From positions 32,623,501-32,687,500 of the forward strand of contig CP141130.1 in the NCBI GenBank assembly GCA_035236585.1: a DNA stretch of 64,000 nucleotides. The letters run 5' to 3'. Each line of letters starts with the position of its first letter. Positions within the stretch are counted from its first letter, which is position 1. The position numbers and the translations under genes were made by a program. Below the pieces are notes generated by a model, which searched no databases, had not been told where the DNA came from, and saw nothing but the letters and a program-made list of their open reading frames with translations. The stretch is from Warburgia ugandensis (Eukaryota > Streptophyta > Magnoliopsida > Canellales > Canellaceae). Positions 45,157 through 57,400 of this stretch are shown piece by piece.

Positions 45157-48100
45157 TGTCTATTATTTTACCGCAAGTGCATAGGCTATTGTAGTGTATC
45201 TTATGCAAGTATAAGTCAATACCATGAGGACTTAGGCTTAAAAAGTAGGAGTTTAAATAAAATTTAATTAAAAAATAAAAAGTTTACTAGAAAATGGAAT
45301 CAATGTTCAGATCTATTCAACTGCTAAAAATTATAGAATTTTTAGTTTAAGAATAAAGAAAATTAAACTAAATAACAAGAAAAATCTACTTTCCTAGCTT
45401 AATCACTATCAATTTCTTCAATTCTAGTCATCTTGGAGTTGATTAGCCTTCATCAATGTCTTACTTATAGTTCTAATTAGGGATCCATAGGTTGGATTAC
45501 GTAGATTCCCTAAAATCTTAAAGATCTGGACTAAATAAAGATTTTAGGTATTAGACACTTAGATTGATTTTTGGATTTCAGATTAAAGATCAAAGACATT
45601 GAATACGCTAAGGGATGTCTGTTAAGTGTTCAATTTTGGTCAAAATACCCCCAATTTAGCATTCAATTAGATCATCTAACCTTTCAATTTTACAAAACTT
45701 AGCTTGATTTTGAATTTAACTCCAATTGACCATCCAAACTGTAATTTGTCAAAATCAACAGTCAGATGATCATTAGAGTTAATTAAATGACTAATGTACG
45801 GTTTAGATGATTCTGATTTAGTTTTTTCTTTTGCAGATGAACTAAAAGAGGCGTTGATGGATACGATTAAAAGTTAACAGTGCAGATCATCTTAAAGGGT
45901 AATAGATGGACCAAATCACACATGAAGATGGATGTGATAGTTTCCTAAACGATAATTGAACTCAAGTGGAAATCATGGACAAAAAGGGCAACTTGCAAAT
46001 TTGTAAGAGTTTCCAAAGTCAAGAGAGGGGACCCAATTTAGCAAGGAACAAAAGGCAACCCCGTTCCCCACTTCTTTCATTCCTTTCCTTCTATTTCTTT
46101 TCTTTTTCCTCCTTTTCCTCCTTTTCCTTCCTTTTCTCTTTTCTTTCTTTTTCCTTCTTTCCTTTTCCTTCTTTCTTTCCTTTTCTTTTTCCCTTCCTCA
46201 CTCTCATGTACCACTTTCCTTACTTTTCTTCTCCTTCTCTCAATGTCTTCATCACCCACCACTTCTTCTCCTTTCTCACCATCCTATTCTCTCCTCTCCT
46301 CATCTTCCTCTCTTTCCCAACCGTACCCAACTCTCTCTTCTTACTTTTTTCTCTCATTCTCTCCTACGTACTTCCCCTCCTTCTACTCCCTCTCCCTTCT
46401 CAACGTACTTCTCTTTTCTCCTCTCTTTCTCTCTTCTCATCTTCCTCTCTACTCCCTTCTCTCACTCCCCAGCCTCCACTGCCCTAGACCTCTTCTCCTC
46501 TCTCTTTCTCAACCGCACCACCCTCTTTTTTGCCTTGCTCTTCACCGTTCTCTCTCTCACACTCCCTCTATTTCCACGCATCTCTCTTTCACTTTGCTTA
46601 TCTCTCTCATTCTCCTCTCCAGTTTTTCCCTCTGTTTTTCTCGTTTCTAATTTCTCACCGGCTACCCATCTACTCTGTTGCGATGTCTGCTTCCATCCCT
46701 CCACCAGCCCAATTTGCTTCCACAGCGTCATCATCCTCGGATTTCCCCATCTCCTCCACTGGTTGATTAGCCCAGCAACCATCTATTTAATTCACCATTC
46801 TACTCCATGCTCCACTGCCATTGCATCTGCTCCAGGCGACGCCACACCTGCTAGCTAGGGTCGCACAACAAGGCAACCTCAAGAAGCCATGCGACGAGCC
46901 CACTACGCAATCCCCATCATGCTCCACCGAAATTGACGGCTACCCAGTCCTCTCCTTCCTGGCGTTCTTCCTCTACACCTCCGACCGGCCCAAGGGAGAA
47001 AACCCGAAACGGGTCTCCCTTCTTTCCTCTCCTCCTTCCTCCTCTCTTCCCTTTCTTTCTCCACTAGCTCCTCCTTTGTTTCTCTCCCTCTTCGTCTGGT
47101 TTTTTTTTCTAAAAACCAGATTTTTCATGTAATTTCGATTTTACCGTCTCTCTTTAAATGAAATTACAAATCTGTTCATTCTCGTTAATTTCATCTATGT
47201 CCCCTTTTTAATTCCATCTGTGTCCCCAGTTTATTTACATCTGTGTCCCAGTTATTCTGGTTTTATTTTATCTGCATTTTTCTTATCCAGGAACTGCCTA
47301 ATCTCTACCAGATCATTTAAGGCCTAACCCATCAACGGTTTAGCCTTAATCAAAACCAAATCTTCAATTTCTCCTTTGTTTCTCAACGGAATTCAAATTA
47401 ATTTTGCAGAGTCATTCTTACGACATCCCTAGACGTAACCAATGCTTCTGATCTTAGATCTGAAATCCAAAAATCAATCTGAACCGTCCAAATCTTGAAA
47501 ATATAAATTAGCCCATATCTCTTTGATTTTGATGAGGCTGACAAATCCGACCGGTGGATCACTAATCAAGAAAGTGTTGAAGATATCTGTAAAGGCAGAT
47601 CAGATTTCAGAAGACTAAAAGTGAAGATTTTGATAAAGATTGATCTAGGGAAGTAGTTTTTTTCTCATTATTTGATTTTGTTTGTTTTCTTTAGGAACTG
47701 GAAATTCTGTATTTTTGAAAAGTTAATTAGATCTAAACATTGATTCTCATTTCAATAATTTCAGTACTTTTGAGTGATTTATTTTAATTTTACATAATTG
47801 AATTTTATTCAAACTCCATCATTTTAAATCAAGTCCTTGTGGGATCGACCCGTACTTGCATAAGCTATACTACAATAGCCTGTGCACTTGCGGTTAAACA
47901 TTCAACAATGTCCTAAGAATGAGATCTGAAATTTAATTGAAGATCATATGTGAAACAAATGAGAAAGAGGAATCATGTTGGTTAAGGCTAAACATTGATT
48001 AGGTTAAGTCTTAATCAAACTAGCTTGGATTGTGCAGTTCCTGGATAAGTAGAATGAAGACAAGATAAAATTGGAATAGAAACAAGGACATAGATGGAAT

Positions 48101-49665
48101 TAAAATGGGGACATAGAAGGAATTGAATATAAAGAGCAAAGGGCAAAATTGGAATTTGAGGGAAAAAATCTGATTTAAACGAAAAAAAAATAGGAAACCT
48201 GACGTTGATGTAGAGGAAGCCGGTGATGGAGGGGAGAGAGAGGACATGAGGAAAGAAGAGGAGGGGGAAAGGGAAGACAAAGGAAACCCTCCTAACGGTG
48301 GGATGAAGTAGAGAAACTCGGATTTTGATGTGAAGATGGGGTGCAGATAGAGAAGAGGAGGAAGATAGTAGGGAGAAGCTAGGGACAAGAGAGATGTTGG
48401 TCTCTCTTGGTTGATCATCAGAGCTGGATGGAAAAGGGAAAAGGAGAGATGCTGTCTAGATTGGAGAGGATAGAGGAATGGAGGAGGAAGTAGAGAAGGG
48501 GGGAGGAGACGAGTTGGGTTGTGTGCTGGAAGAAGAAGAGAGAGGCAGAAATGGTAGAAACAGGGGTTGGTTAGTGGGGAGTTTGGGTATTCCAGTTCCT
48601 TGTTTGAAACCAAGAGAGGGCAATGACAGATAGAGGGGGAGAACAAGGGAATGTGGGAGAGGTGCAATGGGGCAAAGAGGGAGATAGCAGAGGGGTTGTT
48701 GGCCTATCTGCATGTGAAGCAGAGAGAGGGAGATAGAGGAGAGGGGTGATGGAGAAAGTGGTAGTGGATGTTACTGCTAGGCGGTACTGTGTGGTAGAAA
48801 GAGGCGAAGATGGTAGGAGAGAGCAGAGAGAGCAGAGAGAGAGAGAAAGTCGAGATAGATGGGGAGAAAGAGAGAAGGAGCATAGGGGAGGAGGGGAGGA
48901 GAGAGAGAGAGAGAAACATAGTGGGGATTGAGAGAAGGACAACGAAAGGGGAAGGGTAGGAGTGATGGGTTCTCTTCTGGTTCAGCCAAGGAGAGGTAGT
49001 GGAGAGGAGAAGGAGAGGTGAAGTGGGTAGAGCAAGAGAGGGAGAGGGCTTGACAAAAAGAGAAGAATGAGAGAGGGATGGAGAATGAGAGAAGGAGAAG
49101 AGAGGGAAGAAAAGAGAAGGGGGACAATGAGAGAGTGGAGAGGCAAGAAGAGAAGTGGGAAAGAAAGAGGGAGAGGGAAGAGAAGAAGAGAAGAAGAGGA
49201 GAATGGGAAAGGGAAAAGGGAAAAGGGAAAAGGGAAAAGGAGGAAACAGTTTCCTCTTCCAACCCAATAAAGGAGAGAGAGATTCTGTGGTGGCTAACTT
49301 CCTCTTCTTTATAAACTTTTCCAACTTCTAAATTTTGCTTATTTCCTTCTCTCATTGATTTCCTTCTTGAATTGCTTCCTTTTCTCCTTAGAAATCCTTT
49401 TCTTTTAAGGTAACATCCCATCTTGGTTGTTAATCCTTGATGGGTGATCTGCACCATTGAATCTTAATTTGAACCATCCAAGTCTCTTTTCATTGTTCTG
49501 CAAAACAAAATACCAAATGAGAGTCATCTAAACTATACATCACTCATCTAATTAGCCCTAATGATTATCTGACTGTTAAATTTTATAAATTAATAGTTAG
49601 ATGATTAATTGGAACTAAAATCAAAATTGAGCTAAAAATTGCAAATTTGATCGATTAAATGATCT
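45157..49665 (-). mobile_element. Solo LTR of the purine/pyrimidine-rich Athila/Tat-like family, copy F0 (interrupted, 5' end lost)
   Basis: The two parts, 45157-45619 and 47913-49665, are colinear with the solo LTR at 50015-55162. The left end is TGTCTATTATTTTACCGC, parallel to TGTTGATTGTTTAATCGC at 50015. The middle is split by the opposite-orientation sibling at 45620-47907. At 49665 about 50 bases of the family's outer end are missing and sequence passes into a Tekay-type LTR piece. Sense is minus, with a TATA box (TATAAAG, 49313-49307) followed downstream by more than 1 kb of pyrimidine-rich sense strand (48180-49255 purine-rich on plus). Frames across that tract are low complexity. Confidence 0.78.
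45620..47907 (+). mobile_element. Solo LTR, sibling of F0 in opposite orientation, TSD ATGTC
   Basis: The 2288-base segment starts TGTTAAGTGTTC and ends TTCAACA, with perfect ATGTC duplications at 45615-45619 and 47908-47912. Removing it restores continuous F0 sequence (AGGGATGTC|CTAAGAATGA, as at 50490 in the third copy). It is the reverse complement of the family copies F0 and 50015-55162. The sense strand is plus. The tract at 46060-46560 is almost pure pyrimidine. All long frames here (for example 45966-46487) arise from that composition. Confidence 0.88.
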
Positions 49666-49757
49666 GACTTTGTGAGATGATTGATACCCACCCCATAGAT
49701 GGGCAAATATTGTAGATAATGGTATCATTGGTAGTCCACACTATGGTTTTGACCCTC
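49664..49757 (+). mobile_element. Distal fragment of a Tekay-type LTR
   Basis: CTGACTTTGTGAGATGATTGATACCC and the next 80 bases (landmarks CTGACTTTGTGAGAT, ACCCACCCCATAGAT, GGTATCATTGGTAGTCCACA) match LTR positions 57066-57155 and 63903-63995. It is joined on the left to the truncated solo LTR F0 and on the right, through a CTCCCT microhomology, to the early part of another copy of the same LTR. It is a deletion scar. Confidence 0.75.
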
Positions 49758-51815
49758 TCCCTATCACAAGATTTTTCCAGCATCGATGACCCAAAAAAAC
49801 CCCTATTTCCCTCTACTTAGACCTCCCCACCAGCGTACACCATTTTTTAGGTCTTCCTCTATGGCACCGAAACCCTTTCTCCTCTTTTTCCCCTCTCCCG
49901 GTGTAGCCCTGCACTAGTGACTCCGATGCGTCCCAAACTAGCACGCATTCTCCTTCTCCTTTTCATTTGTTGCTTGATATTTGTCCCAGGTAGCGACCAC
50001 GCTAAGATGGCCAGTGTTGATTGTTTAATCGCAAGTGCACGGGCTATTGTAGTGTAGCTTATGCAAGTACGGGTCGATCCCACGAGGACTTGATTTAAAA
50101 TGATGGAGTTTGAATAAAATTTAATTATGTAAAATTAAAAAAAATCACTCAAAATTACTGGAATTATTGAAATGGGAATCAATGTTCAGATCTAATCAAA
50201 TTCTCAAAAATACAGAATTTTCAGTTATGAAATAAAACAAATAAAATCAAATAATGAGAAAAACTACTTCCCTAGATCAATCTTTATCAAAATCTTCACT
50301 TCTAGTCTTCTAAAATCTGATCCGCCTTTACAGATATCTTCAACACGTTCTTGATTAGTGATCCACCGGTCGGATTTGACAGATTCTTCAAAATGGTCAA
50401 GATCTGGGGTAAATTGTGATTTCAAGATTTGGACGGCTCAAATTGATTTCTGGATTTCAGATAGAAGATCAGATGCATTGATTATGTCTAGGGATGTCCT
50501 AAGAATGACTATGTAAAATTAATTTGAATTCCGTTGAGAAACAAAGGAGAACTTGAGGATTTGGTTTTAATTAAGGCTAACCCGTTGATTGGGTTAAGCC
50601 TTAATTGATCTGTCTAGAATTTGTTTGTTCCTTGATAAGAAAAAGATGGATAAAACATACCTGGAATAAAGCAAGACACAGATGTAATTTCTGAAAAAGG
50701 ACAGAAATGGAATTGAATTTTAAGAGAGAGGAGCAAAACCGGAATTTTGTTAAAATCTAGTTTTTTAGGAAAAAAATAGGAAACCCGATGAAGAAGGGGG
50801 AGCTGGAGGAAGGAGAAGAAGAGGAGAGGAGAGGGAAGAGGGAAAGAAGAGGAGGAAAGAGGTACGGGAGAAAATTCCGTTTTGGGTTTCTAGTCTTGGA
50901 CCGTCCAACGACAAGAAAAGTGCCGGATGAGGAAGAGGAAATGAGGGAATCGGGAGAAAACGGAGATGTTGGATCGTCTGGTGTAGAACCGAACGATCTA
51001 GATCTTCTAGGCCTTCCTCTAGTTTGGGTGATTTGTCTAATGCAAGTGAGTAGGGCAGTGAAGCTTAGAGCAGAAAGATGGCAATAGGGGATAGGCGTGT
51101 TGGGACTAGAGTGAAGAGGATGATGGGAGCCTGGCCGGTGGAGAGGTGCTGGATAAAGGGGTTGACGAGATGGAGATAAAGAGAAAGAGAGTGCGTGGAA
51201 AAGAAGGATAGAAGTGGGAATCTGGGAGAGAGATGGGAGAAAGGCCTAAGCAAGACGTCTTTGGCAAACCAGTGCTCGGATGAAGCCTGGCCTGGACTTC
51301 TGGATGAGAAAACGACGTCTTTGGAAAGGCGATAGATGACTATGGAGGATGCTTTAAAGAGAGAGAGAATGGGGAGTGGTGTGCAGAGGAGAACAAGAGA
51401 GAGGGGGTGTGCAACAGATGCAGGGCAAGGAATGTGGAGAAATAAGTGCACTAAAGGAATTGGGGTGATAGTGAAAGATCCACTGTGATTGTTGGCTGAA
51501 GAAGCAGAATGGTGCTGGAGATGGCTGGTTAGAGAAGCTTGGGACGGTGGAGACAACTGGGAACAAATGAAAAAGAGAAGGCTGGCAGTGTAGCATGGAG
51601 AAGAGGGAGATGACGAGTTAGATGGAGAGATCGGGTTGAACAAAACTGGAGTCTAGAGGGAGAAGTAGGAAAACGGGAATGAGAGGAGAAGAGAGAAGGG
51701 GGAGAAGGGGGGAACACGGTTCCTCCTTTCAACCCAGCCTAAGAGGAAGAGAGGAGAACCTTGGGAGAGAAGAGGGGATAGAGAGGAGAAGAGGCAGGTG
51801 GGAGAGAGGAGAAGG

Positions 51816-54481
51816 TGTAATGACTCCAATTTTGTAATATTAAAATCCCAAGTTAGTAATGAAAAGTTCAGTTTTTGAAGATAAGGGCATTTTAGTCATT
51901 TCACTATTCACCTTGACTGAACCCAGAAATTTGGTCTTGAAAATGGAACCATTAGGTGCGTCTCAGAAAAAGGAATCCAACAAGACCAAAATCACCCAAA
52001 ATGGAGTTAAAATGAGCAAGTTATGACACTTTGAAGTTCAAGGGTAAAAATGTATTTTTTACTAAAAAACGGATTTAGCCTGCAAAACACAGGGGCCCGT
52101 TTTGATACGGGCACCCTTCATCTTCAACCTCCTAGAGGGTTCTAGAACGGCGGTGATTGGAGGAGAAATCACCGCCATTCTGGAGGTTTCTCCACCGCCA
52201 TTCAAGGGCGGTGAGAGCCCCCTCCAGAACCCTCTTATAGCTTTATAAATAGAGCTCTTAGGCGCCTCTAATAGCAGCCTAAAAGCTTGAGGAAAACCCG
52301 TTTTGGAGAAGCAACCAAGAGGAGAAACGAGGAGAAAAACCTAGCAACGAGCCAGGTATGCCCAAGATCCCTCAAAACCCGTCTTTACAGCAGTCTTAGG
52401 CTCAGTTTCCCTAAGTTTTTGCATGAAAAATCATGCAAAATAGAGCCCTGGAGGGTCACCAAGGACCCAGGGACAATCCCTGGGGCCGCATTGGTTCAAC
52501 AGGGTCAAACCAGGGTGTCCTGAGGACGCCCCGGTCCCCCAACGAACAGAACGTTCCAAACGGAACGTAACGCGTCGATCGTGTTCGAGAAAACTAAATG
52601 GACGCGCCCGCAAAAGGGAAAGACGGGCGAGAAATCCAACGCGTCTGCAGACGCGCCCGCTGGGGTGCATGCCGCTGACACGCAGCATGCCTACATTCTA
52701 GGATTTTCTCCTCTTAACGTCTCGCTGAGGCGCAGCGCGCTAGCATTCTGCATTTTCACTCTTAAAGGCTTTATGTACATGTGATACTAAAAAGCTTATA
52801 ACTTGAGATCTAGATCTCCGATTGAGGCGCCGTGAAAGGTGTTATGTCCGTGTCGATGACGCGGAGACATCCAAATTATAAAATCCCTGATCAAGGACCA
52901 ATAAAAGGTGGGCATGACCCTTAGAATAGGATGGTGGAGCGTGGCCGCTAGACCTTTGGAAAACTGATGATACCAAGGCCCAATTAGGACCTTAGGACAC
53001 CCATAAGCATAGGGATGGATCCTTAATGCCTAAGTAATAAGACCAACTACTCTAAAACCCATAAAAGATAGGTCAAACTAACCTTGATTCCCTAAACCAT
53101 GTTCAGCAGCGTACGAGGACAAAGGGGTTAGCGCGACCTAGCTAGGTAGGTGCTCTATCGCTACTAGATTCTTTTAAAAGAACTATGATTGTTTTGAGAA
53201 TACATGTTTTAAGTATATGACTTGTTTAGCATGACTTAATTTAGCATACATATGATAAATGCTTTATGCATAGATATGTTTTGCAAATGATTGCATATAC
53301 ATTATGCATAGATATGTTTTGCCAACAAATGCACATGTTGCATGATTTGTGAGAATTAAGTTCTTGCAAAAATTGCATGTTCTTGAGGGTTACTAAAAGA
53401 CGCTGGAGTGCCCAAAAGACGCTGGGTAGGCAGTTGTGAGGGACCTAAAGAGGACAGGTTTTGAAAAATACATTGTGCATGTATTGCTAAGACATGTGCT
53501 ACATGCATAGATTGCATGATAAGTGTAGCCTTGATCGATGAGGGCGAGCTGATGAGGAAGGGCCAGAGAGAGCTGACAAGGCTTCTAGGCTAGCAGGCTT
53601 CTAGGCTGTCAGGCTTTTAGGCAGGTTTATGACTTTGAATGCAATACTAGCATGAGCAGATTTTATGTATTGCATGCACGTTTTGCAACCGATTGCATAA
53701 ATTGCATGATTTACGACAAATACGTGTCATAGGCCCCATTGAGGCTATGACCGAGTGTCCTCAGGTACTCGGGGACCACACGGCGAGGAGGTCGTGGGCA
53801 TAGTTGGACCCTATGATTTTGTGGACTTATTTACATTGCATATGGCGTGATATGAGGTTGGTCGACCATACCATACTTGCTATCCATGAGTTGGATTCAA
53901 TGAAGCATCTTATGCATATCATAATGTTATGATATATATATATCATACTTTTGATTTGGATTATGTGATCCTTTAAGTCATTAGTATTTCGGTTTGACAA
54001 TGGATTTTAATATCAATATTGAACTTGAGTATTCAGACATGCACATGTTTTGAAAGAGCATATGATTTTAAACATCTCATGCATTATAAAACTAGTAGTG
54101 ATGGACTCCTACTGAGTATAGTATATACTCACCCAATCCTCAACATTTTTCAGACACAAAGTAAACACTTAAGAGCAAGGAACGCTTGTGACAGAAGAAA
54201 CCCAGACTAAGTGCAAGTAAGTAAACCCCTACCTTATCTTTCAATGTTACTTGATTGTAGTTACTCTCTAATAGTTGAGGTTGTGACTAACACTTTGTTA
54301 GGAATAATGTTGATTTAAAACGTTGCCATGGCTAGATAATTTGAGAAGGTGTTTTGGCACTCGGGGTTTTATGAAAGATTGTTTTCCAAAACAAAAACAT
54401 TTTCATGCATTTCATACTTATAAAACAAGAGATCTCCCCTTTCTATCAAATTTGCATCATATAAAACCCCGGGTCATCACA
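51816..54481 (+). mobile_element. Solo LTR (2666 bp), TSD GAAGG, youngest of the stack
   Basis: It starts TGTAATGACTCC and ends CCCGGGTCATCACA, with perfect GAAGG duplications at 51811-51815 and 54482-54486. It interrupts the purine tract of the solo LTR at 50015-55162. A TATA box (TATAAATA, 52244-52251) follows two hairpins. Positions 52500-52860 are rich in intact CpG, unlike all surrounding repeats, which suggests a recent arrival. Short tandem repeats occur at 53575-53630 (about 15-bp CAGGCTTCTAGG units) and 53263-53322. Frames at 52287-52523 and 52431-52688 show no domain. No primer site or interior. Confidence 0.9.
52145..52251 (+). promoter_or_regulatory. LTR promoter: two GGCGGTG hairpins and a TATA box
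   Basis: GGCGGTGATT (52149-52158) pairs with AATCACCGCC (52167-52176) across an 8-base loop, and CACCGCC (52193-52199) pairs with GGCGGTG (52207-52213). The TATAAATA box lies 31 bases beyond the second hairpin. Repeated inverted copies of one motif just upstream of TATA look like protein-binding sites; this is inferred. Confidence 0.5.
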
Positions 54482-57400
54482 GAAGGAAACCGTGGGAAAG
54501 AGAGTAGAGGAAGAGGGAGAGAAGGTAGAATGGAGAGAGATGAGAACAAGAATAGAGGAGAGAGTTGGGTACGGTTAAGAAAGAAGGCAAAAAGATAATA
54601 AGGAAGGGAAAAATAAAAGGAATGAAAGAAGGAAAAGGAAAAGGAAAAGGAAGGAAAAAGGAAGAAAGAAAAGAGAAAAGAGAAAAGGAAGGAAAGAAGG
54701 AAAGAAGGAAAAGGAGGAAAAAGAAAAGAAAGGAAAGAAAGAAAAAGAAGAAAAAGAAAAAGGAAAGGAAAGAAAGAAGTGGGGGAAAGGGTTGCCTTTT
54801 TCTCCATGATTCCAAATTTAGCTCCATTGTCTTATAGGAAACTATCACATCCATCTTCATGGGTGATCTAGTCCATCCATTGCCCTTTAAGATGATCCGC
54901 ACCGTTATCTTTTAATCATAGTCGTTCGTGCGTCCTTTGGTTGATCTGCAAAAGAAAAGACTAAATTAGAATCATCTGAACCGTACATTAGTCATCTAAT
55001 GAACTCTAATGATCATCTGACCGTTGATTTTGAAAAATTAAGATTTGGATGGTCGATTGGATTTAAATTCAAAATCAAGCTATGTTTTGTAAAATTGAAC
55101 GGTTAGATGATCTAATTGAATGCTAAATTAAGGGTATTTTGACCAAAATTAAACACTTAACAGCCAGGCAGTGCCTAATTCCCTTTTCCTTCTCCTTTCC
55201 CCGATCTAATTTTCCTTTAGCACAACTGGCCTAACACTTCGGTGCGCACAAGCCTGTCATGCAGATCTTTGTTCCTTCCCTATTCTTCCCCTTTTTCCTG
55301 TACATCTTGACTCACTTTATACATTGGCATGCCAGAAAACCTTTTTCTTCCTTGCTTATGTTCCTTCTTCGACACGGCCTGACCTGCGCTATAGGGCGGC
55401 GTACCAATGCCTCCCCCTTCGCCCTTTTTACTTTGGTTTCTCCCCTTTGTAGCTGGGCTCTCAGTGGTGACCATGCAAGAGCCATCACCAGCCACTGCTG
55501 GCTACTACTGCTCCCACTTGCCCTCTCTCCACCCTCCTATCCCTTACTGAGTTGGCATGGGTAGGCCCCACCACTAGCACCCACCTTTAGCCTTAGATCT
55601 TGACCTCTTCTACTGTCCAATCTATGAGGGCTCTCATAGATCTGAGATAAACGTTGCCATCATTGCAATGCGAGGAACAAGACCCATCTTTTTGTTCATT
55701 GAGCAAGGAAGATCCGACCATCAATCATGATTGGACTCTTAATCAGACATCATATCCTCACATATGTGACTGATCTAACCATTCATCATGACCAGAACCA
55801 TTCAATGCAATCCCCATAATTTGTAGATCGAGATCTATAGCATAAATATTTGATCTGGAGAATGGTTGAGGCAATCTAACCAATCTTAATCAATAGCTAA
55901 GAGAGACCGAGGATACAAGTATGAAATTAGATCAAATTCGACGATCCACACCTTTCAACTGAGTCATTGAGATTATTTAATTAGATTTACTAATGTATTC
56001 TTTGAACTAGGACAATTAAGTAGACAATTATGGCCAGATCACTATAGATAGTACAAACTAGGCACCTTCGAGATCATTGGTTGATGATCCAGCAACATAA
56101 ATAGCTAAATATCCTTTAGATTGACTTATGTGAGGTAGCAATTTTATCCAACCATTTAATTTCATGGATTTGGCTATAATTAGCTAAAATTGGCTGTGAT
56201 TTGCATATAAGCATTCCCAACTTGTCTATTAAATGATAAATTATTAAAAATTGACTTGATATGAGTATGATAACTCTAGAATATATTATGTTATGATTAA
56301 GAAATAAATTTGATAGTTATTATTAGGCCCAATTCTGAGTGATTTGGATTATCAACCAACTGAAGTAGGCTCCAACTTGAGATCCCATGCCTGTGAACTA
56401 TTGGATCGTATAAAACAGTAAATTAAGATATAGAAATATAATATTTTCTTTATAATTAAGAATCCAATTGAGATAGATAAATTGGATTTGAAGTTAAAAT
56501 TGGATGTGGTGTGTATACATGTAGTGGGACTAAGGCGAACTTATCTAGAGTGGACTCCAATTATGATTTGAGAGGTATAGATGAGTGGTTCTTCATCTAA
56601 GGTAGGTGATGAAGTTTAATATTGACATATTTTTATAAACCATGAATGATCATTGTGATAATTTTATCAATGATTTTGATGCACATTCATCTTTACATTA
56701 TGACCTCATTGGGATTATTATCCTACATATATGTCATTTATTTATGCGAGATAACTCTTATTTACATGTTTTCATGGACATATGATTTTTTTTTTTTTAA
56801 GATGCTTTAATGATTTGTTTTATTATGAATATCTATCCATGGACTGTCAAGGAGGCTTGGTGGCTGGTCCTTAAGAGTTTGACCTCATGGTAAGGGTAGT
56901 GGTCTAAGATGGCGAGCCACAGGCTCTCCTATATTTCTTGCATCAAATATTAATTCTTATCACTTATTTTAATATATTAATCTATTTTTGGGTTTTGTGG
57001 ATTTATGATGGGTACTTCTGCCCGATGAAAACTATGCTAGGGGATTGAATGTTGGCCACCTGCCCTCTGACTTTGTGAGATTATTGATACCCACCCCATA
57101 GATAAGCAAATATTGTAGATAGTGGTATCATTGATAGTCCACAGTATGGTTCTGATCCTCACCCATGTGGAATGGATGCTTAGACTCCCCTTCTGGTGTT
57201 GATAGGGAGTGGCAATTAATAGACCTTAAAGTTGGTTATCACTACAACATAGCAATCCATGTGATTTTTTTGGATGATTGATTTTATCATATTGTGCAAT
57301 GAGTGCACTAGGATGGATATTCCCTGTATACCCATACTTGACAATGTGTGGAGGATTAGTATGAGCACTCATGACCAAAGATTCAAGTGTATGGGACACT

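Larger units (their letters stand above)
50015..55162 (-). mobile_element. Solo LTR of the purine/pyrimidine-rich family, TSD GCCAG (contains a nested LTR)
   Basis: It starts TGTTGATTG (50015) and ends CACTTAACA (55162), flanked by perfect GCCAG duplications (50010-50014 and 55163-55167). Removing it restores the Tekay-type LTR (AAGATGGCCAG|GCAGTGCCTAATTCCC). Net length without the inner LTR and its duplication is about 2.48 kb. The plus strand is purine-rich at 50780-51815 and 54482-54785, so the sense (minus) transcript would be pyrimidine-rich. It contains the TCGATCCCACGAGGACT box near 50072 that assigns it to the Athila/Tat-like group. No coding region. Confidence 0.9.

Noticed and set aside
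45966-46858. Long overlapping frames on both strands
   Set aside because: All arise from the homopyrimidine tract of a solo LTR; homopurine/homopyrimidine DNA rarely produces stop codons.
45157-47907. A DNA transposon with long terminal inverted repeats
   Set aside because: The inverted arms are explained by an antiparallel solo LTR insertion: ATGTC duplications flank 45620-47907 and the outer copy resumes exactly after it.
48020-49457. Frames of 206-226 codons on the minus strand
   Set aside because: Same compositional artefact in the purine-rich tract of solo LTR F0; overlapping frames in several registers are equally open.
50788-51643. Frames of 99 and 192 codons
   Set aside because: They lie in the purine tract of the solo LTR at 50015-55162 and have no recognisable residues or motifs.
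52287-52784. Frames on both strands in the CpG-rich part of the solo LTR
   Set aside because: Position inside a TG...CA segment with target duplications, and no domain; they are chance frames in CG-rich DNA.
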